37,476 bases of DNA from Streptomyces sp. H27-H1 (GCF_026627445.1 NZ_JAPNLJ010000063.1:1-37476), one strand, 5' to 3'; counted from the first letter of the stretch, positions 1-8,030 are shown. Made by a program: numbers and translations. Notes: generated by a model from the letters alone, not told the origin.

Positions 1-60
1 CGTCAAGGGTGGCCGAAGGCCATCGCGAAGCGACGCGACCGCAGGGAGCGCCCTTGACGG
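1..60. repeat. Cloverleaf-like extended inverted repeat at the window edge
   Basis: Bases 1-9 (CGTCAAGGG) and 51-59 (CCCTTGACG) are perfect 9-bp inverted arms. Between them lie two small perfect hairpins, each a 4-bp stem with a GAA loop: GGCC-GAA-GGCC at 11-21 and TCGC-GAA-GCGA at 23-33. Together they can fold as a closing stem carrying two arms. The element may extend left of the window. I recall similar intergenic elements in Streptomyces but cannot confirm that here. It could be a transcription terminator for an upstream gene or a REP-like dispersed repeat. Confidence 0.7.
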
Positions 61-199
61 GCCGTCCCACCACGGAAGGACACAAGACTCCCGGGACGCC
101 CACCGGCACTCACGCAGCCCCCGACCAGCCCGCAGCACAAGCCGCCCATCCCCACCCCCCAAACCCGTCCAACCCCTCCCGTCCCCACACCCCCCGTCG

Positions 200-211
200 T
201 ACGCTGGTCTG
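200..211 (+). promoter_or_regulatory. -10 element for a leaderless NUDIX transcript
   Basis: TACGCT at 200-205 fits TAnnnT and ends six bases before the ATG at 212. No Shine-Dalgarno sequence precedes the ATG. This spacing places transcription start at or next to the start codon, so the mRNA is probably leaderless, as is common in Streptomyces. Confidence 0.55.
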
Positions 212-652
212 ATGCGAATTCCACGGCAGGCAGCAAGAATTGTCGTCCTCAACCCCGCCGGATCCGTGTTCCTGTTCCGCGAGAACAACGTGGAAGTCGG
301 CGTCCACTGGTTGCCGCCCGGCGGTGGCATCGATCCCGGGGAGACGCCCGAGGATTGCGTCCGGCGGGAGTTGCGGGAGGAGACGGGCTGGACGGATCTC
401 GAGCCCGAGCGGTTGCTCTGCACCTGGGAGCACGACTTCACCCACCAGGGCATCCCCGTGCGCCAGCACGAGCACATCTACGTCACTACGGGCCCGCACC
501 GCGATCCCGTCCCGGAGTATCCCGAAGCCCACTGGCGCTGGCTGCCCCGGCAGAACCTCGCCACCCTCGGGGAAGCGCTGTGGCCCCCGCGGCTGGCCGA
601 GTTGCTCAACGAAGCCCCCACCGCGCCCGTGCATCTGGGATTCCTCAACTGA
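212..652 (+). CDS. NUDIX hydrolase
   Basis: This 146-residue cytoplasmic protein has a complete Nudix box, GX5EX7REUXEEXGU. G38 and E44 are followed by R52-E53 and the E56-E57 metal-binding pair, ending at G59-W60. NUDIX enzymes cleave nucleoside diphosphates linked to another moiety and use Mg2+ on these glutamates. The last box position is Trp rather than the usual aliphatic residue, and the substrate cannot be told from sequence. The length is normal for a single-domain member. The ATG at 212 is chosen because a TACGCT -10 sits six bases upstream and there is no ribosome-binding site, suggesting leaderless expression. The next gene in the same direction starts 170 bp downstream behind a repeat array, so an operon is uncertain. 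Confidence 0.9.
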   Translation: MRIPRQAARIVVLNPAGSVFLFRENNVEVGVHWLPPGGGIDPGETPEDCVRRELREETGWTDLEPERLLCTWEHDFTHQGIPVRQHEHIYVTTGPHRDPVPEYPEAHWRWLPRQNLATLGEALWPPRLAELLNEAPTAPVHLGFLN

Positions 653-746
653 CGACCCGATCAGCGCGGCAAGGCCCCGGACCTCCCCCGGACGAACACG
701 AGCAGTTCGGCCGCGCCCGGGGCCCCGCAGGAATCCCCAGCCCGTT

Positions 747-795
747 GGCGTTCGGCGTTCGGCGTTCGGCGTTCCGCGTTTGGCGTTTGGCGTTC
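747..795 (+). repeat. Seven tandem heptamers (GGCGTTC) in the VOC gene leader
   Basis: Seven contiguous 7-bp units run here. Five are GGCGTTC; the fifth unit is CGCGTTT and the sixth GGCGTTT. The array ends 27 bp before the ATG of the VOC gene at 823, so it lies in its promoter or 5' leader. Copy-number change by slippage would alter promoter or leader spacing. Confidence 0.85.
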
Positions 796-822
796 CGCGC
801 GAAGATCGGGAAGGGTGCGGGC

Positions 823-1206
823 ATGGTCTCGATATTGCAGAACGTGGCGATCGACTGTGCGGATGCCTACGAGCTCGCTCGGTTCTGGAGCAGCGTGACC
901 GGCCGTCCGCTGCATCCGGAGGACGGGCCGGGCGCCCTGGAGACTCAGGTGCAGCTGGCGGAGGGCCCGGTGCTGTACTTCAACCAGGTGCCCGAGGCCA
1001 AGACGGTCAAGAACCGGATCCATCTGTGCTTGCGCCCCGAGACCTCGCGCGATCAGGAAGTGGACCGGCTGTTGGGCCTGGGCGCCGCCTTTGTCGCCGA
1101 CCATCGGAATCCCGATGGTTCCGGCTGGGCAGTCCTTGCCGATCCTGAAGGCAACGAGTTCTGCGTTCTGCGCAGTGAGTCCGACCGAGCGGCCATGAAT
1201 ACCTGA
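823..1206 (+). CDS. VOC (glyoxalase/dioxygenase-like) family protein
   Basis: This 127-residue protein has one vicinal-oxygen-chelate fold. The N-terminal half begins with a beta strand (NVAIDCADAYELARFW) typical of the family. The C-terminal end (DPEGNEFCVL) is the usual VOC 'DPxGN.f.l' strand carrying the last metal-ligand region. It matches the many small Streptomyces VOC proteins that bind or modify hydrophobic metabolites or drugs; no specific reaction can be assigned. The ATG at 823 follows GGGAAGGG at about 809-816, a good ribosome-binding site, and the reading frame upstream of it is repeat DNA. The downstream neighbour is convergent. Confidence 0.85.
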   Translation: MVSILQNVAIDCADAYELARFWSSVTGRPLHPEDGPGALETQVQLAEGPVLYFNQVPEAKTVKNRIHLCLRPETSRDQEVDRLLGLGAAFVADHRNPDGSGWAVLADPEGNEFCVLRSESDRAAMNT

Positions 1207-1315
1207 CGCTCACACGCCGTCCCGGCTGGGCCCGTTCCCATGACGGCCGGTGACAAGGGCTCGCTACACGGCATGCCCCAGTCCACCAGTCCGCGACTGC
1301 GCCGCTCCCCGCCAC

Positions 1316-2257
1316 TCACCCCGCGGCTCCGCCCGTCGCCCGCGTGTACAGCGCCGCCGCGTAGTCGTTCAGGATCGTGCTCGTCGAGACGTCGTCCGTG
1401 TCCCCGCCCGTCAGGACCCCGATGATCTTTCCGTCGCCGGCGATCCATGCGCTGCCGCTCGTGCCGACCGGGAAGTCCGCGCAGTCGAAGCGCTGTTCCG
1501 TTGCCGTCAGCCGGACCGCGCGGGACGTGCAGGTGCGCGGGACCTTGCGGTCCGCCGGGTAGCCCGTCACCGTGACCGCCTCGTCCGTGCGGCCCGTGGT
1601 GTCCAGTACGGCGGCGCCGGTGACGTCCTCGATGTTGCGGCCCGAGGCGTCGGGGGCGAGGCGGGCGAAGGCGAGGTCGTAGTCGTCGTTCGTCTCGTCG
1701 GACCAGTGGGGGTCTTCGAAGACCTCCGCGATCTTCCAGGTGCCGTACGGGGCCCGCCCGTCGGCGTACGCGGGTGCGAAGTCGGCGCCGCCTTCACCGG
1801 CCCGGCCGGCCAGTAGGCAGTGGCCGGCCGTGACGATCAGGTTCCGCCCGGGGCTGTGCACGACGGTCGCCGTGCAGAAGTGGTCGCCGGTCACCTCGCC
1901 CTCGAACAGTGTCCCGGTGAAGCCTGCATGCCCGCCCGGCACTCGGGCCGAACTCGACGGCCCGGGGGTCTGGCCGCCGGGCAGCGGTGCTTCCTTCGCG
2001 GAAGGTGCGGTGGAAGGCCCGGTGGAAGGCCCGGCGGAACGCGCAGGGGATCGCGATGGTGACGGGAGGGTGGTCGGGGGAGTCGGCGGCGTGGTCTTCG
2101 CGTGCGCGGCGGGTTTGCCGTCGTCGGCCGGTACCACCTGCGTCATGGCCGCGGACGCGCCCAGGGCCGCCACCACGCACATCACCACGGTCACCGTGGT
2201 CCCCACCGTCCGCTTGTCCACCACAGACACCCCCCCCACTGTGCCGCGGCGAAGCAT
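1316..2257 (-). CDS. Exported trypsin-like serine protease
   Basis: The protein is up to 313 residues. It has an N-terminal hydrophobic signal segment (VTVVMCVVAALGASAAM), a Pro/Ser/Thr-rich linker of about 60 residues, then a chymotrypsin-fold domain. All three catalytic sites are visible: His in TAGHC, Asp in DYDLAFARL and Ser in GTSGSAW. The fold resembles the V8/trypsin group secreted by streptomycetes, so it probably acts outside the cell on proteins. The start is uncertain. The ATG at 2257 gives a long n-region, whereas the in-frame GTG at 2224 has a G-run (2231-2238) at good ribosome-binding distance and gives a more typical signal peptide. It lies on the same strand as the EcsC-like gene, 63 bp away. 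Confidence 0.88.
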   Translation of the reverse strand: MLRRGTVGGVSVVDKRTVGTTVTVVMCVVAALGASAAMTQVVPADDGKPAAHAKTTPPTPPTTLPSPSRSPARSAGPSTGPSTAPSAKEAPLPGGQTPGPSSSARVPGGHAGFTGTLFEGEVTGDHFCTATVVHSPGRNLIVTAGHCLLAGRAGEGGADFAPAYADGRAPYGTWKIAEVFEDPHWSDETNDDYDLAFARLAPDASGRNIEDVTGAAVLDTTGRTDEAVTVTGYPADRKVPRTCTSRAVRLTATEQRFDCADFPVGTSGSAWIAGDGKIIGVLTGGDTDDVSTSTILNDYAAALYTRATGGAAG

Positions 2258-2320
2258 GCCTTGCCCGCAGCGACCACCGCAAGCGGCGTACCGGCGGATC
2301 CCCGCCTGGCTCCGGACCGT

Positions 2321-3085
2321 CTAGGGCGCTTCCTGGCGCACGCCCTCGGGCGCGTCCGCCCTCACGCCCTCGGACGGCGGCGGTGCACTGCTCATCTGCC
2401 CCGGCCACGACTCCGGAGCCGGGCCGAACGCCCGGCGCCCGGCCCGTACGGCCAGTGTGGCCATGGCGGCGTTGGCGCCACCGCCGATCACCGCTCCGAT
2501 GCCGAACGGTGCCACCCGGCCGAGAACGATGATGCCCTGCTTGGTCCCGTACTTCGTGATGAAGTTCGTCCCCAAGATCTTGTTGATCTGGCGCAACGTC
2601 TCGATGGGCACCTTGGCGACGACCTGTCGCCCCCAGTGCTGTCCCGTACGCTCGGCCATTTTCGTGATGGTGGCGGAGCCGGACCCCCCGAGCATGATTC
2701 CCAACACGATCGTCCGGCGGCGCTCGACCTCGTCGATGGGTACGCCGTGGACCTCGGCGATCGACAGCGCGAAGAGGGCGCTCAGCTCGAGGGACGACAG
2801 GACCTCGCCCGCCGTCAGCGCCAGTGCGACTCCCGTGCCGACGCCGGGCGCGGCCGCGGCGCCTCCCACCGCGGCGCCCGTCCCGGTCAGGGCGCTGACG
2901 TACATCCGCTCCAGAGTGCGGACCACCTCTGCCGGTGTCGCCTGCGGGTTCCGCTGGCGGGCTCGGGCGACGTTCTTGCGCACCAGCGGGCTTTGCGCGC
3001 CTATCGCCTTGTCCAGGAGGTCGAGGACTCGCTGTCCGCGTGCGGCTGGTTCCGGAACCAGCCCTTCGTAGGCGCCTGTTGCCAT
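2321..3085 (-). CDS. EcsC-like protein
   Basis: This 254-residue protein has two glycine/alanine-rich hydrophobic stretches. One is near residues 75-100 (GAAVGGAAAAPGVGTGVALAL) and the other is near the C-terminus (GIGAVIGGGANAAMA), followed by a basic RAGRRAFG tail. This pattern of hydrophobic glycine-rich helices and an ARRAFG-type end resembles EcsC-family proteins, which are loosely membrane-associated and have no firmly established reaction. I recognise the family by pattern only. The ATG at 3085 follows GAGGAG with eight bases of spacing. A strong terminator (3186-3216) separates it from the amidohydrolase upstream on the same strand, so it likely has its own promoter in 3086-3185. Confidence 0.65.
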   Translation of the reverse strand: MATGAYEGLVPEPAARGQRVLDLLDKAIGAQSPLVRKNVARARQRNPQATPAEVVRTLERMYVSALTGTGAAVGGAAAAPGVGTGVALALTAGEVLSSLELSALFALSIAEVHGVPIDEVERRRTIVLGIMLGGSGSATITKMAERTGQHWGRQVVAKVPIETLRQINKILGTNFITKYGTKQGIIVLGRVAPFGIGAVIGGGANAAMATLAVRAGRRAFGPAPESWPGQMSSAPPPSEGVRADAPEGVRQEAP

Positions 3086-3185
3086 TCCCTGAACTCCTCG
3101 GATCGACCGTCACGTTCCCACCGAGTCTCGCACTCGACCGGTCGGGCGGACCCCGTATCAGCCGAAGGGAGGGCAGCGGCCGAAC

Positions 3186-3216
3186 GGCGGCCCCGGGAGG
3201 GTTCCCCGGGGCCGCC
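3186..3216 (-). terminator. Terminator after the amidohydrolase gene
   Basis: Perfect 12-bp arms GGCGGCCCCGGG and CCCGGGGCCGCC enclose a 7-base loop. The hairpin sits 32 bp past the amidohydrolase stop. There is no T-run, as is usual in Streptomyces. Confidence 0.75.
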
Positions 3217-3247
3217 GCCCATCGCCTACGGCCGGCCGGCCGCCTCG

Positions 3248-4468
3248 TTACGCCCCCGGCCAGAGGCCCTCCGGGGTCAGGCCCAACAAATCGATCGCGT
3301 TGCCGCGCACGATGCGGTCCACCACGTCCGGGGCCAGGTGGCCCATCTGGGACTCGCCCACCTCGCGCGACTTGGGCCACGTGGAGTCCGAGTGGGGGTA
3401 GTCGGTCTCGTAGAGGACGTTGGCGACGCCGATGGAGTCCAGGTTCTTCAGGCCGAAGGCGTCGTCGAAGAAGCAGCCGAAGACGTGTTCCGCGAAGAGC
3501 TCGGACGGCGGGCGCAGCACCTTGTCGGCGACGCCGCCCCAGCCTCGGTTCTCCTCCCAGACGACGTTCGCCCGCTCGAGGATGTACGGGATCCAGCCGA
3601 TCTGGCCCTCCGCGTACATGATCTTGAGGTTCGGGAAGCGTTCGAACTTGCCGCTCATCAGCCAGTCCACCATCGAGAAGCAGCAGTTGGCGAAGGTGAT
3701 GGTGGAGCCGACGGCCGGCGGGGCGTCCGCCGAGGTGGAGGGCATGCGCGAGGAGGATCCGATGTGCATGGCGATGACCGTGCCGGTCTCGTTGCACGCT
3801 TCCAGGAAGGGGTCCCACTCGTCCGTGTGGATGGAGGGGAGCCCGAGGTGGGGCGGGATCTCCGAGAAGGCGACCGCGCGGACGCCGCGGGCCGCGTTGC
3901 GGCGGACTTCGGCGGCGGCGAGGCGGGCGTCCCAGAGCGGGACGAGGGTGAGCGGGATGAGGCGGCCGGCGGCGTCGGGGCCGCACCACTCCTCCACCAT
4001 CCAGTCGTTGTAGGCGCGCACGCCGAGCAGGCCCAGTTCGCGGTCCTTGGCCTCGGTGAAGGTCTGTCCGCAAAAGCGCGGGAAGGTCGGGAAGCAGAGG
4101 GCGGACTGGACGTGGTTGACGTCCATGTCGGCGAGCCGGTCGGGAACCGAGAAGGAGCCCGGGCGCATCTGCTCGTACGTGATGACTTCGAGCTTGATCT
4201 CGTCGCGGTCGTAGCCGACGGCCGTGTCGAGGCGGGTGAGGGGTCGGTGCAGGTCCTCGTACACCCACCAGTCGCCTATCGGTCCGTCGTCTCCCTTGGC
4301 CCCCATGACGGGGGCGAACTTGCCTCCGAGGAAGGTCATTTCCTTCAGGGGGGCGCGGACGACGCGGGGGCCGATGTCGTGGTACTTGGACGGGAGCCGG
4401 TCCCGCCAGACGTGAGGGGGCTCAACCGTGTGGTCGTCCACCGAGATGATCTTCGGGAAGGTCTCCAT
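3248..4468 (-). CDS. Amidohydrolase family (ACMSD-type) protein
   Basis: This 406-residue protein belongs to the amidohydrolase-2/ACMSD group of metal-dependent hydrolases and decarboxylases. The N-terminal metal site has the form SVDDHTVEPP (residues 8-17). A central His lies in IAMHIGSSSRMPS, and the C-terminal segment YETDYPHSDSTWP carries the conserved Asp. Related proteins recur in actinobacterial steroid and aromatic degradation clusters, where they act on ring-cleavage or CoA-pathway intermediates; the exact reaction here is unknown. The ATG at 4468 is preceded by GAGGAC, and TACCGT lies exactly six bases upstream, so translation may be leaderless or led by a very short leader. The palindrome at 4489-4503 lies 20 bp upstream and probably places this gene under TetR control with the thiolase, ligase and dehydrogenase genes. 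Confidence 0.87.
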   Translation of the reverse strand: METFPKIISVDDHTVEPPHVWRDRLPSKYHDIGPRVVRAPLKEMTFLGGKFAPVMGAKGDDGPIGDWWVYEDLHRPLTRLDTAVGYDRDEIKLEVITYEQMRPGSFSVPDRLADMDVNHVQSALCFPTFPRFCGQTFTEAKDRELGLLGVRAYNDWMVEEWCGPDAAGRLIPLTLVPLWDARLAAAEVRRNAARGVRAVAFSEIPPHLGLPSIHTDEWDPFLEACNETGTVIAMHIGSSSRMPSTSADAPPAVGSTITFANCCFSMVDWLMSGKFERFPNLKIMYAEGQIGWIPYILERANVVWEENRGWGGVADKVLRPPSELFAEHVFGCFFDDAFGLKNLDSIGVANVLYETDYPHSDSTWPKSREVGESQMGHLAPDVVDRIVRGNAIDLLGLTPEGLWPGA

Positions 4469-4488
4469 GTCCTCACGGTAGCGCCAAT

Positions 4489-4503
4489 CTGACGAACCGT
4501 CAG
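4489..4503 (-). promoter_or_regulatory. Operator A: CTGACGnnnCGTCAG palindrome
   Basis: CTGACGAACCGTCAG is a perfect 6-3-6 inverted repeat 20 bp upstream of the amidohydrolase start, over the expected promoter. The same palindrome occurs at 16343, 30493, 30611 and 35351. The form is typical of a TetR-family operator. Confidence 0.8.
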
Positions 4504-4621
4504 CTGGTTGGGAGGGGCCGGGTTTGGGATCCGTACGGACTGGGTCCGTTACGGACTGACGTGTACGCGCGACACAGGGCAGACTGGCCCTTACACCTAT
4601 GGAAGGCAGGGGGGAGACCAG

Positions 4622-7600
4622 ATGGACGGCACACCGGCCATCCCGCACCAGCGGAACCACCCCGAGTCCGGTGACACCGCCATCGCCGCCGCCGCGGATC
4701 CCGGGGTCGAAGCGGCCAACGCCGGGCACGAGCCCGCGCCGGCCCAGCCCCCCACCGCCGCGGGCAACCGGTTCTCCGTACTCGGGCCCATCCGGGCCTG
4801 GCGCGGCGCCGAGGTGCTGAGTTCCGGGACCCCGCAGCAGCGGGCGCTGCTCGCCGTGCTGCTGCTCCGCGACGGCCGGACCGCGACCGCTCCCGAGCTC
4901 ATCGACGCCATCTGGGGCGAGGACCCGCCGCAGCAGGCCCTCGCGACCATCCGTACGTACGCCTCCCGCCTGCGCAAGATCCTCGACCCCGGGCTCCTCG
5001 TCAGCGAGTCCGGCGGCTACGCGATCCACCTGCCCCGCCCCGAAGCACTCGACCTCGGCATCGCCCGCGCGCTCGCCGCCGACGCCGAGGCCGCCCGCGC
5101 CGGGCAGGGCGACCGCGCGCTCGCCCGTACGCTGCTGGGCCGCGCCCTGGACGTGTGGGACGGCGAACCGCTGGCCGGCGTACCCGGACCGCACGCCGAC
5201 ACCGAACGCACCCGGCTCGCCGAATGGCGCCTCCAGCTGCTGGAGACCCGCCTGGACCTGGACCTGGAGCTCGGTCACCACGCCGAGGCCGTCTCCGAGC
5301 TCACCGCGCTCACCGCCGCCCACCCCCTGCGGGAGCGGCTGCGCGAGCTGCTGATGCTCGCCCTCTACCGCAGCGGACGCCAGGCCGAGGCCCTCGCCGT
5401 CTACGCCGACACCCGCCGGCTCCTCGCCGACGAACTCGGCGTCGACCCGCGCCCCGAACTGGCCGAGCTCCAGCAGCGCATCCTGCGCGCCGACTCCGAA
5501 CTCGCCCGCGCCGGAGACCCCGCACCGGCCTCCGCCCCCGCACACGTGAGGCCCGCCCAATTGCCTGCCACCGTGGCCGACTTCACCGGACGCTCCAGCT
5601 TCGTCCGGGACCTGGGCGAGATCCTCACCGGCGCCGAGAGCCAGGTCATGGCCGTCTCCGCGCTCGCCGGGATCGGCGGCGTCGGCAAGACCACCCTCGC
5701 CGTGTACGTCGCGCACGCCGCCCGCCCGCACTTCCCCGACGGACAGCTCTACGTCGACCTCCAGGGCACCGAGGCCCGCCCCGCCGAGCCCGAGGCCGTC
5801 CTCGGCTCCTTCCTGCGCGCCCTCGGCACCCCCGACACCTCCATCCCCGACTCCCCCGCCGAACGGGCCGCGCTCTACCGCTCCACCCTCGACGGCCGCC
5901 GCGTCCTGGTCGTCCTCGACAACGCCCGCGACGCGGCCCAGGTCCGCCCGCTGCTCCCGGGCACCGCGGGCTGCGCCGCCCTCGTCACCAGCCGGGTCCG
6001 CATGGCCGGCCTGGCCGGCGCGCACCTCGTCGACCTCGACGTGATGAGCCCCGACGAGGCCCTCCAGCTGTTCACCCGGATCGTCGGGGCCGAGCGGGTG
6101 GGCGCCGAACGGCAGGCCGCCCTCGACGTGGTCGGCGCCTGCGGGTTCCTGCCGCTGGCCATCCGCATCGCCGCCTCCCGGCTCGCCGCCCGCCGCACCT
6201 GGACCGTCTCCGTCCTCGCCGCCAAACTCGCCGACGAGCGCCGCCGCCTGGACGAGCTCCAGGCCGGCGACCTCGCCGTCAAGGCCACGTTCGAGCTGGG
6301 CTACGGCCAGTTGGAGCCCGCCCAGCAGCGCGCGTTCCGCCTCCTGGGGCTGCCCGACGGACCGGACATCTCCCTCGCGGCCGCAGCGGCCGTACTCGAC
6401 CGGCCGGAGCACGACACCGAGGACCTGCTCGAGGCTTTAGTCGACTGCTCCCTCCTCGAATCGGCCGCGCCCGGCCGGTACCGCTTCCACGACCTCGTAC
6501 GCCTCTACGCGCGTGCATGCGCCGAGCGCGACGAGCAGCCGCCGAGCGAGCGCGACGCCACCCTCGACCGGCTCCTCGACTTCTACCTGGCCACCGCCGC
6601 CGGCGTGTACGGCCTGGAGCGGCCCGGCGACCGGCTCGTCGCCCACCTGTCGGCCACCCGCTACCCCGGTCTGGTCTTCACCGAGCCGCGTTCCGCCCAG
6701 GACTGGCTGTACGCCGAGGCCGACCCGCTGCTCGCGTGCGTACGGCAGGCCGCCGCGCGCCCGCCCGGGCCGGACGGCGCATCCGACGTGCTGCGCCGGG
6801 CCGTTGACCTGCTGTGGGCGGCCAAGGACCTCGCCGAGTCGGGCGCCAACTCCAAGCAGTACGAGTCGGCCGCCGCCGCACTGCGGGACGCCGCGCAGGC
6901 CACGAAGGACCCGTACGCCGAGGGCCGCGCCCGTACCACCCTGACCAACACCCATCTGGTCGCGGGCCGCTTCGCCGAGGCCGATGACGAGGCCCGCCAG
7001 GCGACGCTGCTCGCCCGCGCCGCCGGCGACGTACTGCCCAGCTGCTGGGCCCCCAACGACCGGGGCATCATCGCCATCTACGAGGGCCGCTACGACGACG
7101 GCGAGAGGCACCTGCTGGAGGCCATCGCAAACTTCCGGGCCGACGCCAACTACGTCGGCGAGGCCAGCGCCCTGTGCAACCTCTCCCGCATCCACGTGGA
7201 GCAGGACCGGCTCACCAGCGCCATCGAACTCGCCCAGCAGGGCATCGCCATCTACGACCGGATGGGACTCACCCTGCGCCTGGCCAACGGCCGCTACGCG
7301 CTGGGCATCGCCCTCACCCAGGCCGACCGGCTCTCCGAGGCGCACTCCCAGCTCAGCAAGGCGCTCACGCTGTTCCACGAGAACCGGCAGCCGTTGTGGG
7401 AGGGCGTGACGCACTTCCGCCTCGCCAAGGTCCACTTGGCCGCGCGCCGGCCGACGCTGGCCGCTTCGCACGCCGAGCAGGCCATCGCCCTGCGGGGGAT
7501 CGGCGGCGAGTGGAACCGTGCCAGGGTGCTGACCGTGCTGGGCAGGGCGCTGCGACAACTGGGGCAACGCGACCGGGCGCGGGTGTGCTGGCGGGACGCC

Positions 7601-7678
7601 GAGGTGGTGTTCACGCAGCTGGGGTCACAGGAACTGACCGAGGTACGGGCCCTGCTGGCGGCGGAGATCGCCGCCTGA
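4622..7678 (+). CDS. SARP/AfsR-type regulator with NB-ARC and TPR domains
   Basis: This 1018-residue activator has the AfsR architecture. An OmpR-like winged-helix DNA-binding domain spans about 48-125 (RFSVLGPIRAW... TIRTYASRLRKIL). A bacterial transcriptional activation domain spans about 130-290. An NB-ARC ATPase follows, with a Walker A motif GIGGVGKTT near residue 350 and VLVVLDNARD as Walker B, and TPR helices run from about 760 to the end. Such proteins switch on secondary metabolism in response to ATP and partner proteins. A TTA leucine codon (6437-6439, residue 606) suggests dependence on the bldA tRNA. The ATG at 4622 follows GGGGGAGA; the longer frame upstream lacks a site. A repeat protein lies 163 bp downstream behind a hairpin. 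No biosynthetic cluster is visible in the window, so its targets are unknown. Confidence 0.92.
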   Translation: MDGTPAIPHQRNHPESGDTAIAAAADPGVEAANAGHEPAPAQPPTAAGNRFSVLGPIRAWRGAEVLSSGTPQQRALLAVLLLRDGRTATAPELIDAIWGEDPPQQALATIRTYASRLRKILDPGLLVSESGGYAIHLPRPEALDLGIARALAADAEAARAGQGDRALARTLLGRALDVWDGEPLAGVPGPHADTERTRLAEWRLQLLETRLDLDLELGHHAEAVSELTALTAAHPLRERLRELLMLALYRSGRQAEALAVYADTRRLLADELGVDPRPELAELQQRILRADSELARAGDPAPASAPAHVRPAQLPATVADFTGRSSFVRDLGEILTGAESQVMAVSALAGIGGVGKTTLAVYVAHAARPHFPDGQLYVDLQGTEARPAEPEAVLGSFLRALGTPDTSIPDSPAERAALYRSTLDGRRVLVVLDNARDAAQVRPLLPGTAGCAALVTSRVRMAGLAGAHLVDLDVMSPDEALQLFTRIVGAERVGAERQAALDVVGACGFLPLAIRIAASRLAARRTWTVSVLAAKLADERRRLDELQAGDLAVKATFELGYGQLEPAQQRAFRLLGLPDGPDISLAAAAAVLDRPEHDTEDLLEALVDCSLLESAAPGRYRFHDLVRLYARACAERDEQPPSERDATLDRLLDFYLATAAGVYGLERPGDRLVAHLSATRYPGLVFTEPRSAQDWLYAEADPLLACVRQAAARPPGPDGASDVLRRAVDLLWAAKDLAESGANSKQYESAAAALRDAAQATKDPYAEGRARTTLTNTHLVAGRFAEADDEARQATLLARAAGDVLPSCWAPNDRGIIAIYEGRYDDGERHLLEAIANFRADANYVGEASALCNLSRIHVEQDRLTSAIELAQQGIAIYDRMGLTLRLANGRYALGIALTQADRLSEAHSQLSKALTLFHENRQPLWEGVTHFRLAKVHLAARRPTLAASHAEQAIALRGIGGEWNRARVLTVLGRALRQLGQRDRARVCWRDAEVVFTQLGSQELTEVRALLAAEIAA

Positions 7679-7780
7679 GCCCCACTGAACGAGGCGTTCA
7701 TCGTTCGTTTATCGCCGCCCACCAGAATGGGGTTCATCGACCCGACGTGCCGGGGGGGGAGCCGGGTCGGCTGGAGGACC

Positions 7781-7818
7781 ACCCGTTCGGCGATCCTCGG
7801 GGGAATCGCCGAACGGGT
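7781..7818 (+). promoter_or_regulatory. 14-bp stem-loop ahead of the repeat protein
   Basis: ACCCGTTCGGCGAT (7781-7794) and ATCGCCGAACGGGT (7805-7818) are perfectly complementary around a 10-base loop. The hairpin lies between the SARP stop and the 62-residue protein, 23 bp before its ATG and 12 bp before its AGGAG. It could terminate the SARP transcript, attenuate readthrough, or shape the leader of the small gene. Confidence 0.7.
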
Positions 7819-7841
7819 CCTACCCACCATCAGGAGATTCG

Positions 7842-8030
7842 ATGACGACGAACGAGAACGTCCTGCCGACCGACGCTGCCACCGAACCGCTCGACGATCA
7901 CACGTCGGATGTCGACATCAAGCCGCTGGACAATCACGCGGCGGGCGTGGAGATCAAACCGCTCGACAACCACGCCGCGGATGAGGACATCGTGACGATG
8001 GACAACCACGCGGCCGGTCCCGGCCTGTAG
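7842..8030 (+). CDS. 62-residue protein of four 12-residue repeats
   Basis: After a 14-residue head, residues 15-62 are four exact-length 12-residue units: EPLDDHTSDVDI, KPLDNHAAGVEI, KPLDNHAADEDI and VTMDNHAAGPGL. The consensus is KPLDNHAAxxxI; the units are 36 bp each in DNA (7884-8027). The protein is acidic, has no Cys, no signal peptide and no membrane segment. AGGAG at 7832-7836 gives a good start at ATG 7842. It follows the SARP gene and is closed by a perfect 12-bp hairpin 24 bp after its stop, so it is a real transcription unit. I have an unverified recollection of short Streptomyces proteins with D/E-N-H-A repeats annotated as 'sigma-like protein'. Function is unknown; a regulatory peptide or binding scaffold is possible. 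No modifying enzyme for a peptide natural product is adjacent. Confidence 0.8.
   Translation: MTTNENVLPTDAATEPLDDHTSDVDIKPLDNHAAGVEIKPLDNHAADEDIVTMDNHAAGPGL

Noticed and set aside
651..666. CTGACGACCCGATCAG after the NUDIX gene as an operator copy
   Set aside because: The right arm is altered and shifted by one base, and it overlaps a stop codon rather than a promoter.
1794..6412. Very long open frames on both strands over the protease, EcsC and amidohydrolase genes (1794-4268 minus, 2102-4492 plus and 4469-6412 minus part of a longer frame)
   Set aside because: They are Arg/Pro/Gly-rich shadows of the recognised genes, caused by GC-rich third positions; none shows a domain or ribosome-binding site.
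7842..8030. Repeat protein as a RiPP precursor
   Set aside because: No lanthionine synthetase, ATP-grasp, radical-SAM, YcaO or peptidase gene is near, the repeats lack Cys, and no leader/core boundary is visible. A multi-core peptide remains possible but unsupported.
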